This document shows, piece after piece, positions 17,047 to 24,876 of a stretch of 64,000 bases of DNA. A program made the position numbers and the translations under genes. Positions within the stretch are counted from its first letter, which is position 1. Every line of letters begins with the position of its first letter. This DNA comes from Phycisphaeraceae bacterium (GTDB lineage: Bacteria; Planctomycetota; Phycisphaerae; Phycisphaerales; Phycisphaeraceae): positions 1 to 64,000 of the forward strand of contig JAJDCU010000031.1 of the NCBI GenBank assembly GCA_029260655.1, in the 5' to 3' direction. The notes below the pieces were generated by a model. It saw nothing but the letters and a program-made list of their open reading frames with translations, did not search any database and was not told the DNA's origin.

Positions 17047-17913
17047 TCAGAACAGTCTCCAGTCGGTCCAGACGCCCGCCGCGAGCATCCGGATATAGAA
17101 ATCGGTGAACCCGACCCAGATCAGGCTTGTCCACGCCCACTTCATGTGGTTGCGGTTGAGGCAACTGATGCACTCGTAGGGCTTCTTGCCCATGGGCAGT
17201 TTGGAGTGGTGGTCGCTGTTGCCGCCTGAGAAGTGGCGGGCGCAGTGGCAGCCGAAGGTGTACCCGCCCAGGAGGATGACGTTGAGTGTCATCACCAGCG
17301 TGCCGACGCCTATACCGAAACCGGCACGAGCCTCGCCGCCGAAAAGCATCTTGCCGCCCTTCGCTGCCCAGTCGTCTTGGAACTGCGTTGCAATGACCGC
17401 GTCATATGTCAGGACGACGATATAGAGCGCGGCTAGGTAGAACATATAGCGGTGGATATTCTGGATCAGCAGCGGCCAGAAGTTTTCGCCGCGGTACCCG
17501 TTGCGGGGTTCGCCGACGGCGCAGTTCAGCGGGTCGGCCCAGAAGGCCTTGTAATAGGCGCCGCGGTAGTAGTAGCAGGTAAACCTGAAGCCGGCGGGGA
17601 TGGTGAGGATGATCAGCGCCGGCGAGGCGGGGATAAAAGCGGGGATCCATGCGGGCCAGGCGCCAAACCAGGTGTGGTGGCCGACGCTGGCCTGGCCGAA
17701 GAGCGTGCCCGCGTCGAACAGCAGCGGCGAGTACATCGGCGAGAGGTACGGCCCGAACTCGTAGTTCGCCCCCTGGAACGCAGCCCAGGTCGAGTAGACC
17801 ACGAAAGCGCCCAGCCCCAGAAACACCACCAGCGGCTGGAGCCACCAGGCGTCGCGGCGCTGGGTCTGACCCAACCCACGCTGCTGGGGCAGTGACAGGG
17901 ACGATTGGCTCAT
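17047..17913 (-). CDS. sdhC: Succinate dehydrogenase membrane anchor, type F-like (candidate Rieske-site subunit)
   Basis: The 288-residue product has about five hydrophobic segments and is the single membrane subunit of the operon; no sdhD exists. FTCYYYRGAYYKAFWADPLNCAVGEP (residues 111-136) and NIHRYMFYLAALY (152-164) recall the mycobacterial Sdh1 membrane subunit, whose order of genes (C, A, B) is the same. C222-H-C224-xx-H227 and C248-xx-C251-xxxx-H256 could supply ligands for a [2Fe-2S] centre, as reported for the membrane-embedded Rieske-type cluster of Mycobacterium smegmatis Sdh1; that match is from memory. GGAGG seven bases before the ATG at 17913 fixes the start over the upstream alternative. 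It should pass electrons to quinone. Confidence 0.85.
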   Translation of the reverse strand: MSQSSLSLPQQRGLGQTQRRDAWWLQPLVVFLGLGAFVVYSTWAAFQGANYEFGPYLSPMYSPLLFDAGTLFGQASVGHHTWFGAWPAWIPAFIPASPALIILTIPAGFRFTCYYYRGAYYKAFWADPLNCAVGEPRNGYRGENFWPLLIQNIHRYMFYLAALYIVVLTYDAVIATQFQDDWAAKGGKMLFGGEARAGFGIGVGTLVMTLNVILLGGYTFGCHCARHFSGGNSDHHSKLPMGKKPYECISCLNRNHMKWAWTSLIWVGFTDFYIRMLAAGVWTDWRLF

Positions 17914-18035
17914 GGCGAGGCCTCCAAAGATCACAAGCGGGTATCGGGCGGCATGTTAGCAAAATACCCGTCGGTGTGAAAAAGCCTCGCCCCTCCCTTT
18001 ACCTCCCCTCCCAGATACCCCCACGAGACGGACAA

Positions 18036-18069
18036 AAAACAGCGCCGGCCTTTCGACCGGCGCTGTTTA
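18036..18069 (-). terminator. Intrinsic terminator of the histone-like gene
   Basis: On the minus strand AAACAGCGCCGGTCG pairs with GGCCGGCGCTGTTT across a short AAAG loop, followed by T6. It begins 28 bases after the stop of the lysine-rich protein at 18097. Confidence 0.85.
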
Positions 18070-18096
18070 AAGATTCTCAATCGCTTGGCTGCTGTC

Positions 18097-18900
18097 TTAC
18101 GCGGCCCGTCGGCGACGGGACGTGCTCGAAGCGGCACGCTTGAACTTAAGGCTCTTGGGAGCCGATTTACGCGACTTCGCCTTCGCAGTGGTCTTGCGAG
18201 TCTTGCTCTTGGCGGTCGTGGTCTTACGGCTCTTAGCCTTGGCAGCCGTCGTCTTACGCGACTTCGCCTTCGCGGTGGTCTTACGGGTCTTGGCCTTAGC
18301 GGTCGTCTTACGCTTCTTGGCCGTGGTGCTCTTGCGAGCCTTGGCCTTGGCGGTCGTCTTACGCTTCTTGGCCGTGGTGCTCTTGCGAGCCTTGGCCTTG
18401 GCGGGCGACTTACGCTTCTTGGCCGTAGTGCTCTTACGAGCCTTGGCCTTGGCGGGCGACTTACGCTTCTTGGCGGCAGCGGCCTTGCGGGCCTTGGCCT
18501 TCGCGGCAGCGGCCTTCTTGGCCTTCGCCTTGGCGGCGGCGATCTTACGGGCCTTGGCCTTCGCGGCGGCCAGCTTACGGGCCTTAGCCTTGGCAGCGGC
18601 CAGCTTGCGTGCCTTCGCCTTGGCGGCGGCGATCTTACGAGCCTTTGCCTTCGCGGCGGCCAGCTTACGGGCCTTGGCCTTCGCGGCGGCCGACTTGGCT
18701 GCCTTGCTCTTGGCGGCGGTCGTCTTGCGAGCCTTCGCCTTCGTGGCGGTCTTGCTCTTGGCCTTGGTGGCCGTCTTGCGCTTGGCCTTCACGGCCGTCT
18801 TGCGGGTCTTGGCCTTGGCCGTGGTCTTGCGAGCCTTGCTCTTGGGCGACTTCTTGGTTTTCGCCTTCGAGGTACTGCTCTTTCGTGTGGTGCTTGCCAT
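18097..18900 (-). CDS. Lysine/alanine-rich histone H1-like DNA-binding protein
   Basis: Almost the whole 267-residue product is low-complexity Lys/Ala/Arg/Thr: units such as AAAKAKARKL and TTKKRKSPAKAKARK repeat from about residue 60 to 210, and it ends AASSTSRRRRAA. This is the composition of histone H1-like C-terminal domains (Hc1/HctB, AlgP), which bind and compact DNA. There is no globular domain. The ATG at 18900 is preceded by GAGAGG with 9-base spacing. The gene has its own terminator, suggesting a single-gene transcript. The repeats make the opposite strand open in several frames, but those are shadows. A nucleoid role is inference from composition. Confidence 0.85.
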   Translation of the reverse strand: MASTTRKSSTSKAKTKKSPKSKARKTTAKAKTRKTAVKAKRKTATKAKSKTATKAKARKTTAAKSKAAKSAAAKAKARKLAAAKAKARKIAAAKAKARKLAAAKAKARKLAAAKAKARKIAAAKAKAKKAAAAKAKARKAAAAKKRKSPAKAKARKSTTAKKRKSPAKAKARKSTTAKKRKTTAKAKARKSTTAKKRKTTAKAKTRKTTAKAKSRKTTAAKAKSRKTTTAKSKTRKTTAKAKSRKSAPKSLKFKRAASSTSRRRRAA

Positions 18901-19204
18901 AATTGGAAGCCTCTCTGTCACTATGAACTATTGAGCTTTCGCCTACGCGGCGTGCTCCGGAGTCTTAAAGTAGAAAAAATCACCGATTGCGAAGCGAACA
19001 TCGTCAAGACGCCTGTCTTTATTGACACTTATGAAAGTATTGAGGGGGATTCAGTGCTATCGGACCGCCCCCGTCTGGCGCGATGTGGCGCAGCCGTGGC
19101 CGTGGCATCTAAAGAGCTAGAAGGGACTTACAAACCCCGGCGCGTGTTTTTCCCGTGTAAAGCGCGATATGCCGGCTGCGAATATTTTTTTACTGCGAAA
19201 TGAA
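18901..19204. other. Intergenic region, 304 bases
   Basis: This gap between the histone-like gene and the aldehyde dehydrogenase (both minus strand) holds the upstream region and ribosome binding site of the histone-like gene. I see no ORF with a credible start and no promoter good enough to name. The part from 18945 to 19060 is A/T-richer than the surroundings, as expected of a promoter region. Confidence 0.5.
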
Positions 19205-20581
19205 TTACTTCGCGAAACTGACGACGCGTGGCTGGCAAAACTGACGGTGTCCGTCGCGCGAGGCGTGGTATCCGTAGCCGGATTGGCGTGCGCCGACCCA
19301 GGGTGCGCCACAAGCACCGCCGACGGACTTGTTGACGCCGATCATGCCGGCGTTGAGTTGGCGTGCGACCCGGTTTGCGTGTTCGGGCTCGCCGAAAACG
19401 ACGGCGCCCAGGCCGAACTCGGTGTCGTTGGCCTTATCCACCGCCTCGTGCTCGTCGGCGACCGTGATGATGCAGGCGACCGGGCCGAACGTCTCGGTAC
19501 GGGCGATGTCCATGTCGTGTGTCACGGCGGTGAGGACGGTGGGCATGACGAAGTTGTGGTGGTGACCGGTGTGGCCGAACGCGACTTGTGCCCCCTGGGC
19601 TACGGCTTCGTCGACCTGTTTAAGCACGTGGTCGCGCTGACCGGCATTGACCATCGGGCCCAAGGCCGTGGCTTCGTCCAGACCGTCGCCGATAACGATC
19701 TCGCCGCTGGCTTTGACGAGCTCATCCATGAATGGACCCGCGATGCTGTCGGGGACATAGATCCGCTCGGTGCTGACGCAGACCTGTCCGGCGTTGCGGA
19801 AGCTGTTCCCGGCGGCGAAGCGTGCGGCGGCCTTGACGTCGGCATCCTCAAGCACAATCAGTGGGTCCTTCGATCCCAACTCCAGGATCATGCGCTTCAG
19901 GCCTGAGCTGGCCGAGGCCATGATGTGTTTGCCGGCCTCGCGCGAGCCGGTAAAGCAGATCAGGTCCACCTCCCCGGCAACCAGCGCCTTGCCCTGGTCG
20001 TCCCGGCCATGCACCACCTGAAGCACGTCCGGCGGCAACAGGTCGGTAAGCAGATCGGCGTATCGCTGCGCCGTCACGGGCGTTTCCTCCGACGGCTTGA
20101 GGATCACGGCATTGCCCGCCATCAACGCGGGGACCACCAGCCAGTGGATCATCATCACGGGGAAGTTCCACGGTGTGATGCATGCGCAGACGCCAAACGG
20201 GTCGTAGTAGATCGTCGACTTCGTCGTGCCGTCGTCGAGCTGCTCGGGGCTGATCGCTTCTACGATCGCGTCCAGCTCGTGATCAAACCCCCCGATCGTC
20301 GCGGCGATCTCACCCTTGGCCTCATTGATCGGCTTGCCCATCTCCTGGGTGATCAGCCGTGCAAACTCGTCGGCCCGGTCTCTAAGAAGCTTGCCCAGCG
20401 GGCGCATCGCGTCTCGGCGCTGCTCAAGGGATAGCGTGCCCCACGCCGGTTGCGCCTGGTGAGCCCGGTTAATCACCTGTGAAACCCCAGCGGCGGGCGT
20501 GACCGTCACCCGCCCCACCTCCGATTGGTCGTACGGGTTGATCGAACGCAGTTCCGCGGTGCTAGGGTCGGGCTCGGTCAT
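19205..20581 (-). CDS. NAD(P)-dependent aldehyde dehydrogenase (succinate-semialdehyde dehydrogenase type)
   Basis: The 458-residue product is an aldehyde dehydrogenase that oxidises an aldehyde to its acid with NAD(P). The catalytic cysteine is C268 in NAGQVCVSTERIYV, the general base E234 in LELGSKDPLIV, and N139 lies in CACITPWNFPVMM. SINPYDQSEVGRV at the start and the overall length fit the GabD/YneI-like succinate-semialdehyde dehydrogenase group, but substrate cannot be fixed from sequence alone. The N-terminus is shorter than E. coli GabD. It stands between the histone-like gene and the NlpC/P60 gene, 43 bases after the latter, with no obvious pathway partner. Confidence 0.88.
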   Translation of the reverse strand: MTEPDPSTAELRSINPYDQSEVGRVTVTPAAGVSQVINRAHQAQPAWGTLSLEQRRDAMRPLGKLLRDRADEFARLITQEMGKPINEAKGEIAATIGGFDHELDAIVEAISPEQLDDGTTKSTIYYDPFGVCACITPWNFPVMMIHWLVVPALMAGNAVILKPSEETPVTAQRYADLLTDLLPPDVLQVVHGRDDQGKALVAGEVDLICFTGSREAGKHIMASASSGLKRMILELGSKDPLIVLEDADVKAAARFAAGNSFRNAGQVCVSTERIYVPDSIAGPFMDELVKASGEIVIGDGLDEATALGPMVNAGQRDHVLKQVDEAVAQGAQVAFGHTGHHHNFVMPTVLTAVTHDMDIARTETFGPVACIITVADEHEAVDKANDTEFGLGAVVFGEPEHANRVARQLNAGMIGVNKSVGGACGAPWVGARQSGYGYHASRDGHRQFCQPRVVSFAK

Positions 20582-20624
20582 GGATAGGCTGCCTGGCTTT
20601 GATAGGTGGCTCCACGGCGTGGGC

Positions 20625-21725
20625 TCACTCGATCACCCGCTTGGCGAAACAGAACCGCCGGTCGCGTTTTTCGTTGTAGTCAGGGTCCTCGGGGTTGAAG
20701 CTGAGCACCCTGACGCCGGGGCCGCCGGACTCAAGCATCTTCCCATCGCCCAGGTACACGCCGGTGTGATTGATCCGCCCGCGTGAGTTCATGAAGAACA
20801 CCAGGTCGCCGCGGCGCATCTCCTCTCGGTGCCAGCGTGTGGCGGTGAGCCGGCCGACCAGGGCTTGCTGGTCCGTATCCCGAGGCAGCAGCAGGCCGAC
20901 GGTTGAGAACGCGTGCTGCATCAACCCCGAGCAATCGATCCCGGCATCGGTCGTGCCCCCCCATTTGTACGGCGTGCCGGCCAGGGCCATTCCGACTTCG
21001 ATCGCAGGGTCGATCGTGGCCGCCGACTTGCCGGGGTCCGGCTGCGGCATCACCGATGAAAAACCCTGGGCGTCAATCCGGTCGATGTCCTGCCCGCTGA
21101 TGTACCCGACGTACCCCTCCCAGCCGTGGCAGAGAAAAAACCCGTCATCAGCCGGGCGGAGCAGGAAGACGGGATCGCCGCGGCGCAATTGCGTAAGCGA
21201 CTCGCTTTCTGCATCCGGCCTCTTGAACAAGAAAGACCCTTCGGCGCGGACCACCCCGAAGCGAAGCTCGCCCAGCGCCTCGGCCGGCATCAGCTCGGTT
21301 TGATCGTCGACCGATTCAAAGCCCAGCAGGCCGAGATAGGTTTGCAGCGCCTCCTGGTGTTCCTGGTATTCAACGAACCCGGTCAGTAAAACCGCGCCGG
21401 CCTTGGGGTCCCAGTTGGCCTGGACATCAAAGGCAATCAGACGCGCATCGTTGAGTGCGGCACGCTGAAAATGCTGGATGTATTGCGACAGACGGTCGGG
21501 CTTGCCGACAAGGTCGGGTTCGATAGGCGTGATGATCCGCTCATAGAACAACTGCGAGCGGGTCTTGCCCTCGGCGGGTTTCAAGGGCAAGCCCCGGCGG
21601 ATCTCCTGGTCCTTGGGAACATCGGCCGCACCGGACGTCTGCGCCGAGGCCGCGGAAAAACCCGCCAGTACCAACAGCATCGCCAAGATAGGCCATTGCA
21701 CATCCATTCCTAGACACATCGACAT
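20625..21725 (-). CDS. Secreted NlpC/P60 peptidase with SH3-like domain
   Basis: The 366-residue product has a signal peptide (WPILAMLLVLAGFSAASAQ), an SH3-like middle part (RRGDPVFLLRPADDGFFLCHGWEGYVGYISGQDI) and a C-terminal NlpC/P60 domain. Catalytic Cys265 lies in GIDCSGLMQHAF and His320 in RINHTGVYLGDGKM. Such enzymes cut γ-D-Glu-diaminopimelate bonds in peptidoglycan peptides. AAGGAG seven bases before the ATG at 21725 fixes the start. The region between signal and SH3 (residues about 40-170) has no family I can name. It works in the periplasm on wall turnover; the gene is followed by the aldehyde dehydrogenase. Confidence 0.9.
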   Translation of the reverse strand: MSMCLGMDVQWPILAMLLVLAGFSAASAQTSGAADVPKDQEIRRGLPLKPAEGKTRSQLFYERIITPIEPDLVGKPDRLSQYIQHFQRAALNDARLIAFDVQANWDPKAGAVLLTGFVEYQEHQEALQTYLGLLGFESVDDQTELMPAEALGELRFGVVRAEGSFLFKRPDAESESLTQLRRGDPVFLLRPADDGFFLCHGWEGYVGYISGQDIDRIDAQGFSSVMPQPDPGKSAATIDPAIEVGMALAGTPYKWGGTTDAGIDCSGLMQHAFSTVGLLLPRDTDQQALVGRLTATRWHREEMRRGDLVFFMNSRGRINHTGVYLGDGKMLESGGPGVRVLSFNPEDPDYNEKRDRRFCFAKRVIE

Positions 21726-21912
21726 CAGAAGACTCCTTGGGCCAGACATACCCAACCCCGGGTAACACGGAAAACTGCCCGGGACAGCCCCCCCAAGCCT
21801 CCCAAATTCTCAAATTACACAAAGAAAAAAATCACTGCGCTTTATTACCCAACCAACCGATAATAGAGTTTATCAGGATGGCCCGTCCGACGCCTCGCAA
21901 AGGAGTTCCGCT

Positions 21913-22680
21913 ATGTCTGGGCAACTGCGAATATCATCCGTCCGCCCGCTGGTCCGCTACGTCGATGAGCAGCAGGCGGTCATCGACACGCACTTCCACA
22001 CGCAGCCGGCGATCCCCCAGGCCTCGGCCGGATTCACCGGCGAAGCGGATGTCCACATCTCCATCAAAGGTATGGACGGATTCTTCGACGAAGGCAACGC
22101 CCGAACACCCGTGCGCGACGGCGAGGGATCGGTCCGGTTCGAGGTCGTCTGCCCTCAACGTTGGTGGCCCGCCGGGATGGGCGATCAGCCGTTGTACGAG
22201 TTGACACTCCGCCTGATCGACGGCGACAACGTCATCGACCAACGCAGCGTCACCATCGGGCTGACCAGCGTCCGCCGCGACAGCGATGAGCTTGATCAGG
22301 ATCACCCCGGCTTCCTGGTCAACGGCCGACCCTGCCGGATTCAGAGCGTGGTCATGGTCGACCGTGTCAATGAAAACACGCTGCTGCCGGCCACAGGCGA
22401 CTCCCTGCTGATGGTCCGGGACCACTACGGGCCGGAGCTGCTGTACGAAGCGGCCGACCGCGCCGGCGTGCTGCTGATCCAGTCCGTCCCGATCAGCGCT
22501 CATGGCAGACCCGGTGAAGAGGTCGTCTCAGAGGTCGACCGCCTCTCGGCGCACCCCTGCCTGGCCGGCTGGTTTGTCGGCCACCTCGGCGAGGTCCGCG
22601 GCGCGGTCACACAGCGCATCAAGGCCCTGGACCCGACACACGCCGTCTTTGATCACTTCCCCGCCCCACGCGCGTCGTGA
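21913..22680 (+). CDS. Glycoside hydrolase family 2-like protein lacking the catalytic core
   Basis: The 255-residue product looks like an excerpt of a GH2 β-galactosidase/mannosidase. Residues 25-120 form an immunoglobulin-like β-sandwich (VRFEVVCPQRWWPAGMGDQPLYELTLRLIDGDNVIDQRSVTIGLTSVR), and DHPGFLVNGRPCRIQSV is the FxLNGxP(F/V) entry to the TIM barrel. RDHYGPELLYEAADRAGVLLIQSVPI matches the barrel segment where GH2 enzymes say YDxADxxGILV. The catalytic Glu motifs (NE, and the nucleophile Glu) are absent and the protein ends early. No signal peptide is seen. It may be a carbohydrate-binding or regulatory protein. AAAGGAG precedes the ATG. Confidence 0.7.
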   Translation: MSGQLRISSVRPLVRYVDEQQAVIDTHFHTQPAIPQASAGFTGEADVHISIKGMDGFFDEGNARTPVRDGEGSVRFEVVCPQRWWPAGMGDQPLYELTLRLIDGDNVIDQRSVTIGLTSVRRDSDELDQDHPGFLVNGRPCRIQSVVMVDRVNENTLLPATGDSLLMVRDHYGPELLYEAADRAGVLLIQSVPISAHGRPGEEVVSEVDRLSAHPCLAGWFVGHLGEVRGAVTQRIKALDPTHAVFDHFPAPRAS

Positions 22681-22747
22681 CCGACACGCCCGACGTTAGC
22701 GAATACACCGATCGACGCCGCCGGGGGACCGGGGGTAAGATAAAGCG

Positions 22748-23635
22748 ATGAGACACCTGCTCACCGCCTTGCCGCTGCTATTCATCTGCACCGCCTGCAC
22801 CGCAGAACCGGCCGCCACCCCGGATACCGCGCCGGACACCCAGCCCGTGGCATCGCAGCCGGACGCACCACTCACCCAGCCGCAGACACAGCCCGACGCT
22901 GCACAAAGTCAGCCCGACGACGGCTCGGCCGAAGACTGGCTACAGCGGATCGAAGGCGCCGCTGCGGAGGTAAAAACGCTCACCGCCGACCTGCGCTACG
23001 ACCGCAACCAGTTGTTGCTAGGCGATGAACAGCGCCGGTTCGGGACGCTGATCTATCAGACCGGGCCCCCGCCACGGTTCGCAATCCACTTCGATCGGCT
23101 GATCACCGACGGCCATCCGTCCCGGCCGGACCTGTGGTATCTCTACGATGGGCGTTGGCTGCTGAAACGTGACCACGAGTACAAGACCGCGGTGCGTTAC
23201 CAGCTCGTCCCCGACGACGAAGAAGCGGGTGAGGCAATGGAGCTGGGCGAAGGCCCGTTCCCGATCCCGCTGAATCTGAAGAAAGACCGGGTGCTTGCGC
23301 GGTTTGACGTGGTGCTTGTACCCCTTACCGAAGAAGACCCCGCCAACAGCATCCACCTCAAGCTCACGCCCCGGCCCGAGATCGAAACCGACCTGACCGG
23401 CATCGACCTGTGGTTCGACCGAGAAACCCTGCTGCCGGTTGAGGCATCCACATTGGACGACTCGGAAACGCAGACGATCGTGCGCCTGACGGAGACGAAG
23501 GCCAATGTCACGCTACCCGATCAATCCTTCGACACCGCCCTACCCACCGACCCGGGCTGGCAGACAGATGAGAACCGGATCGCAAGCAGTGATGACGGGG
23601 TGTCGCCCGAATCGCCTCAGAAGTCCACGGATTGA
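22748..23635 (+). CDS. LolA-like outer-membrane-type lipoprotein
   Basis: The 295-residue product has a lipoprotein signal, MRHLLTALPLLFICTACTA, with the lipobox cysteine at residue 17. A Pro/Gln/Asp-rich linker runs to about residue 60. The rest (VKTLTADLRYDRNQLLLGDEQRRFGTLIYQTGPPPRFAIHFDRL..WYLYDGRWLLKRD) follows the half-barrel plan of LolA/LppX/DUF2092 proteins, with GTLxYxxPPRFxIxF strands and a final DxSFDxxLPxD segment. These bind lipids or lipoproteins in the periplasm. The gene is 67 bases after the GH2-like gene on the same strand. Confidence 0.75.
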   Translation: MRHLLTALPLLFICTACTAEPAATPDTAPDTQPVASQPDAPLTQPQTQPDAAQSQPDDGSAEDWLQRIEGAAAEVKTLTADLRYDRNQLLLGDEQRRFGTLIYQTGPPPRFAIHFDRLITDGHPSRPDLWYLYDGRWLLKRDHEYKTAVRYQLVPDDEEAGEAMELGEGPFPIPLNLKKDRVLARFDVVLVPLTEEDPANSIHLKLTPRPEIETDLTGIDLWFDRETLLPVEASTLDDSETQTIVRLTETKANVTLPDQSFDTALPTDPGWQTDENRIASSDDGVSPESPQKSTD

Positions 23636-23680
23636 ATCCGTGGGCTTGGGCGGTCTTGTGAATCCACTAGGCGCAGAGCG

Positions 23681-24829
23681 CTACGGCAGCGCGTCGACCA
23701 CCTTGTCGATTTGCTCGACCGTGTTGTAGAAGTGCGGGCTGACGCGAAGCCGGCCCTCGCGCAGCGCGATGATGATCTTCTGCTGTTCCAGGCCGTGGAC
23801 GATCTTCCGGTGGCCTTCGGGTCCACCGACACGTTCCGGGGCGCTGAATATGACGATCCCGCTACGCTCGTTGGGGTCGGTGCGCGGGCTGAAGATCTCG
23901 TAACCCTTCTTAGCCGCCCCTTCACAGAACCGGCTGGTCAACGCATCGACCTGTTGCCAGACGTTGTCGATCCCGACATCTAAGAGCAGGTCGATGCTGG
24001 CCCCAAGGCCGTAGATCCCCGGGATGTTCCAGCTTCCGGGCTCGAATCGCCGGGCGTCGGGCTGGAACTGAAACCGGTAGTCGCCATAGTTCTCGGCGTC
24101 GACCATGTTCATCCACCCGACCACCGCCGGGTGCAGCATTTGGCACAGGTCCTGGCGGCAGTAAAAGATCCCCGCGCCCTCCGGCCCGAGCATCCACTTG
24201 TGACCGTCGGCGGCGAGGAAGTCGATCCCCATGGCTTGTACGTCCACCGGCAAGACCCCCACGCTCTGGATCGCATCCACACACAGATACCCCCCCGCCA
24301 GGTGGGCCATATCACTGATCGGCTTGAGGTCGATGCGGTGCCCGGATGCGAACTGGACGTGTGAGATCGAGACGACCCGTGTGCGGTCGGTGACCGCGTC
24401 GCAGACATCCTTGACGTTGATTCGGCCGTCCGGGTCCTGCCTGACCTCGATCAGTTCCACGCCCAGGCGCTTGAGATTCTCCCAGGGGTATCGGTTGGCG
24501 GGGTACTCGACATCCGTAATAACGACGTTGTCCCCGGGCTCATAATCCAGACCATTGGCGACCAGACTCAGCCCGGTCGACGTATTAGGGACAAAGGCGA
24601 TCTCCCGGTGGCTGTCGGCGTTGATCAGCCTGGCGGCGGCGCGCTTGACCTGGACGGCCCGCGTGTACCAGCCGGCATCGACGTAGGCGATCGTCTCGGC
24701 CTGCTTGGCGTAGCCGCGGATCGCATCGGCGGCCTTCCCGCTGATCGGGGCGACTCCGGCGTGGTTGAGGAATACCATCTCACGGAGGATCCCAAATGTG
24801 TCGGAATAGTCCTTCTGCAAGTCTGTCAT
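23681..24829 (-). CDS. Class V aminotransferase / cysteine desulfurase-like PLP enzyme
   Basis: The 382-residue product is a fold-type I PLP enzyme of the aminotransferase class V family. The PLP lysine is in AADGHKWMLGPEGAGIFYC, preceded by LCVDAIQSVGVLPVDV (PLP-contacting Asp/Gln) and HVQFASGHRIDL. It begins FLNHAGVAPISGKAADAIRGYA. Members include cysteine desulfurases, isopenicillin-N epimerases and selenocysteine lyases. The conserved active-loop cysteine of SufS is not obvious, so the substrate is open. The ATG at 24829 gives the normal family N-terminus. It is divergent from the TPR protease gene, starting 47 bases away. Confidence 0.85.
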   Translation of the reverse strand: MTDLQKDYSDTFGILREMVFLNHAGVAPISGKAADAIRGYAKQAETIAYVDAGWYTRAVQVKRAAARLINADSHREIAFVPNTSTGLSLVANGLDYEPGDNVVITDVEYPANRYPWENLKRLGVELIEVRQDPDGRINVKDVCDAVTDRTRVVSISHVQFASGHRIDLKPISDMAHLAGGYLCVDAIQSVGVLPVDVQAMGIDFLAADGHKWMLGPEGAGIFYCRQDLCQMLHPAVVGWMNMVDAENYGDYRFQFQPDARRFEPGSWNIPGIYGLGASIDLLLDVGIDNVWQQVDALTSRFCEGAAKKGYEIFSPRTDPNERSGIVIFSAPERVGGPEGHRKIVHGLEQQKIIIALREGRLRVSPHFYNTVEQIDKVVDALP

Positions 24830-24876
24830 GGGAAAAGCCGATCCTGGATACGGGACATCACACGGGCACACCGCAC

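Noticed and set aside
18085-19203. Leucine/glycine-rich plus-strand frames opposite the histone-like gene
   Set aside because: They are the complement of lysine/alanine repeat codons and simply mirror that repeat; composition alone explains them.
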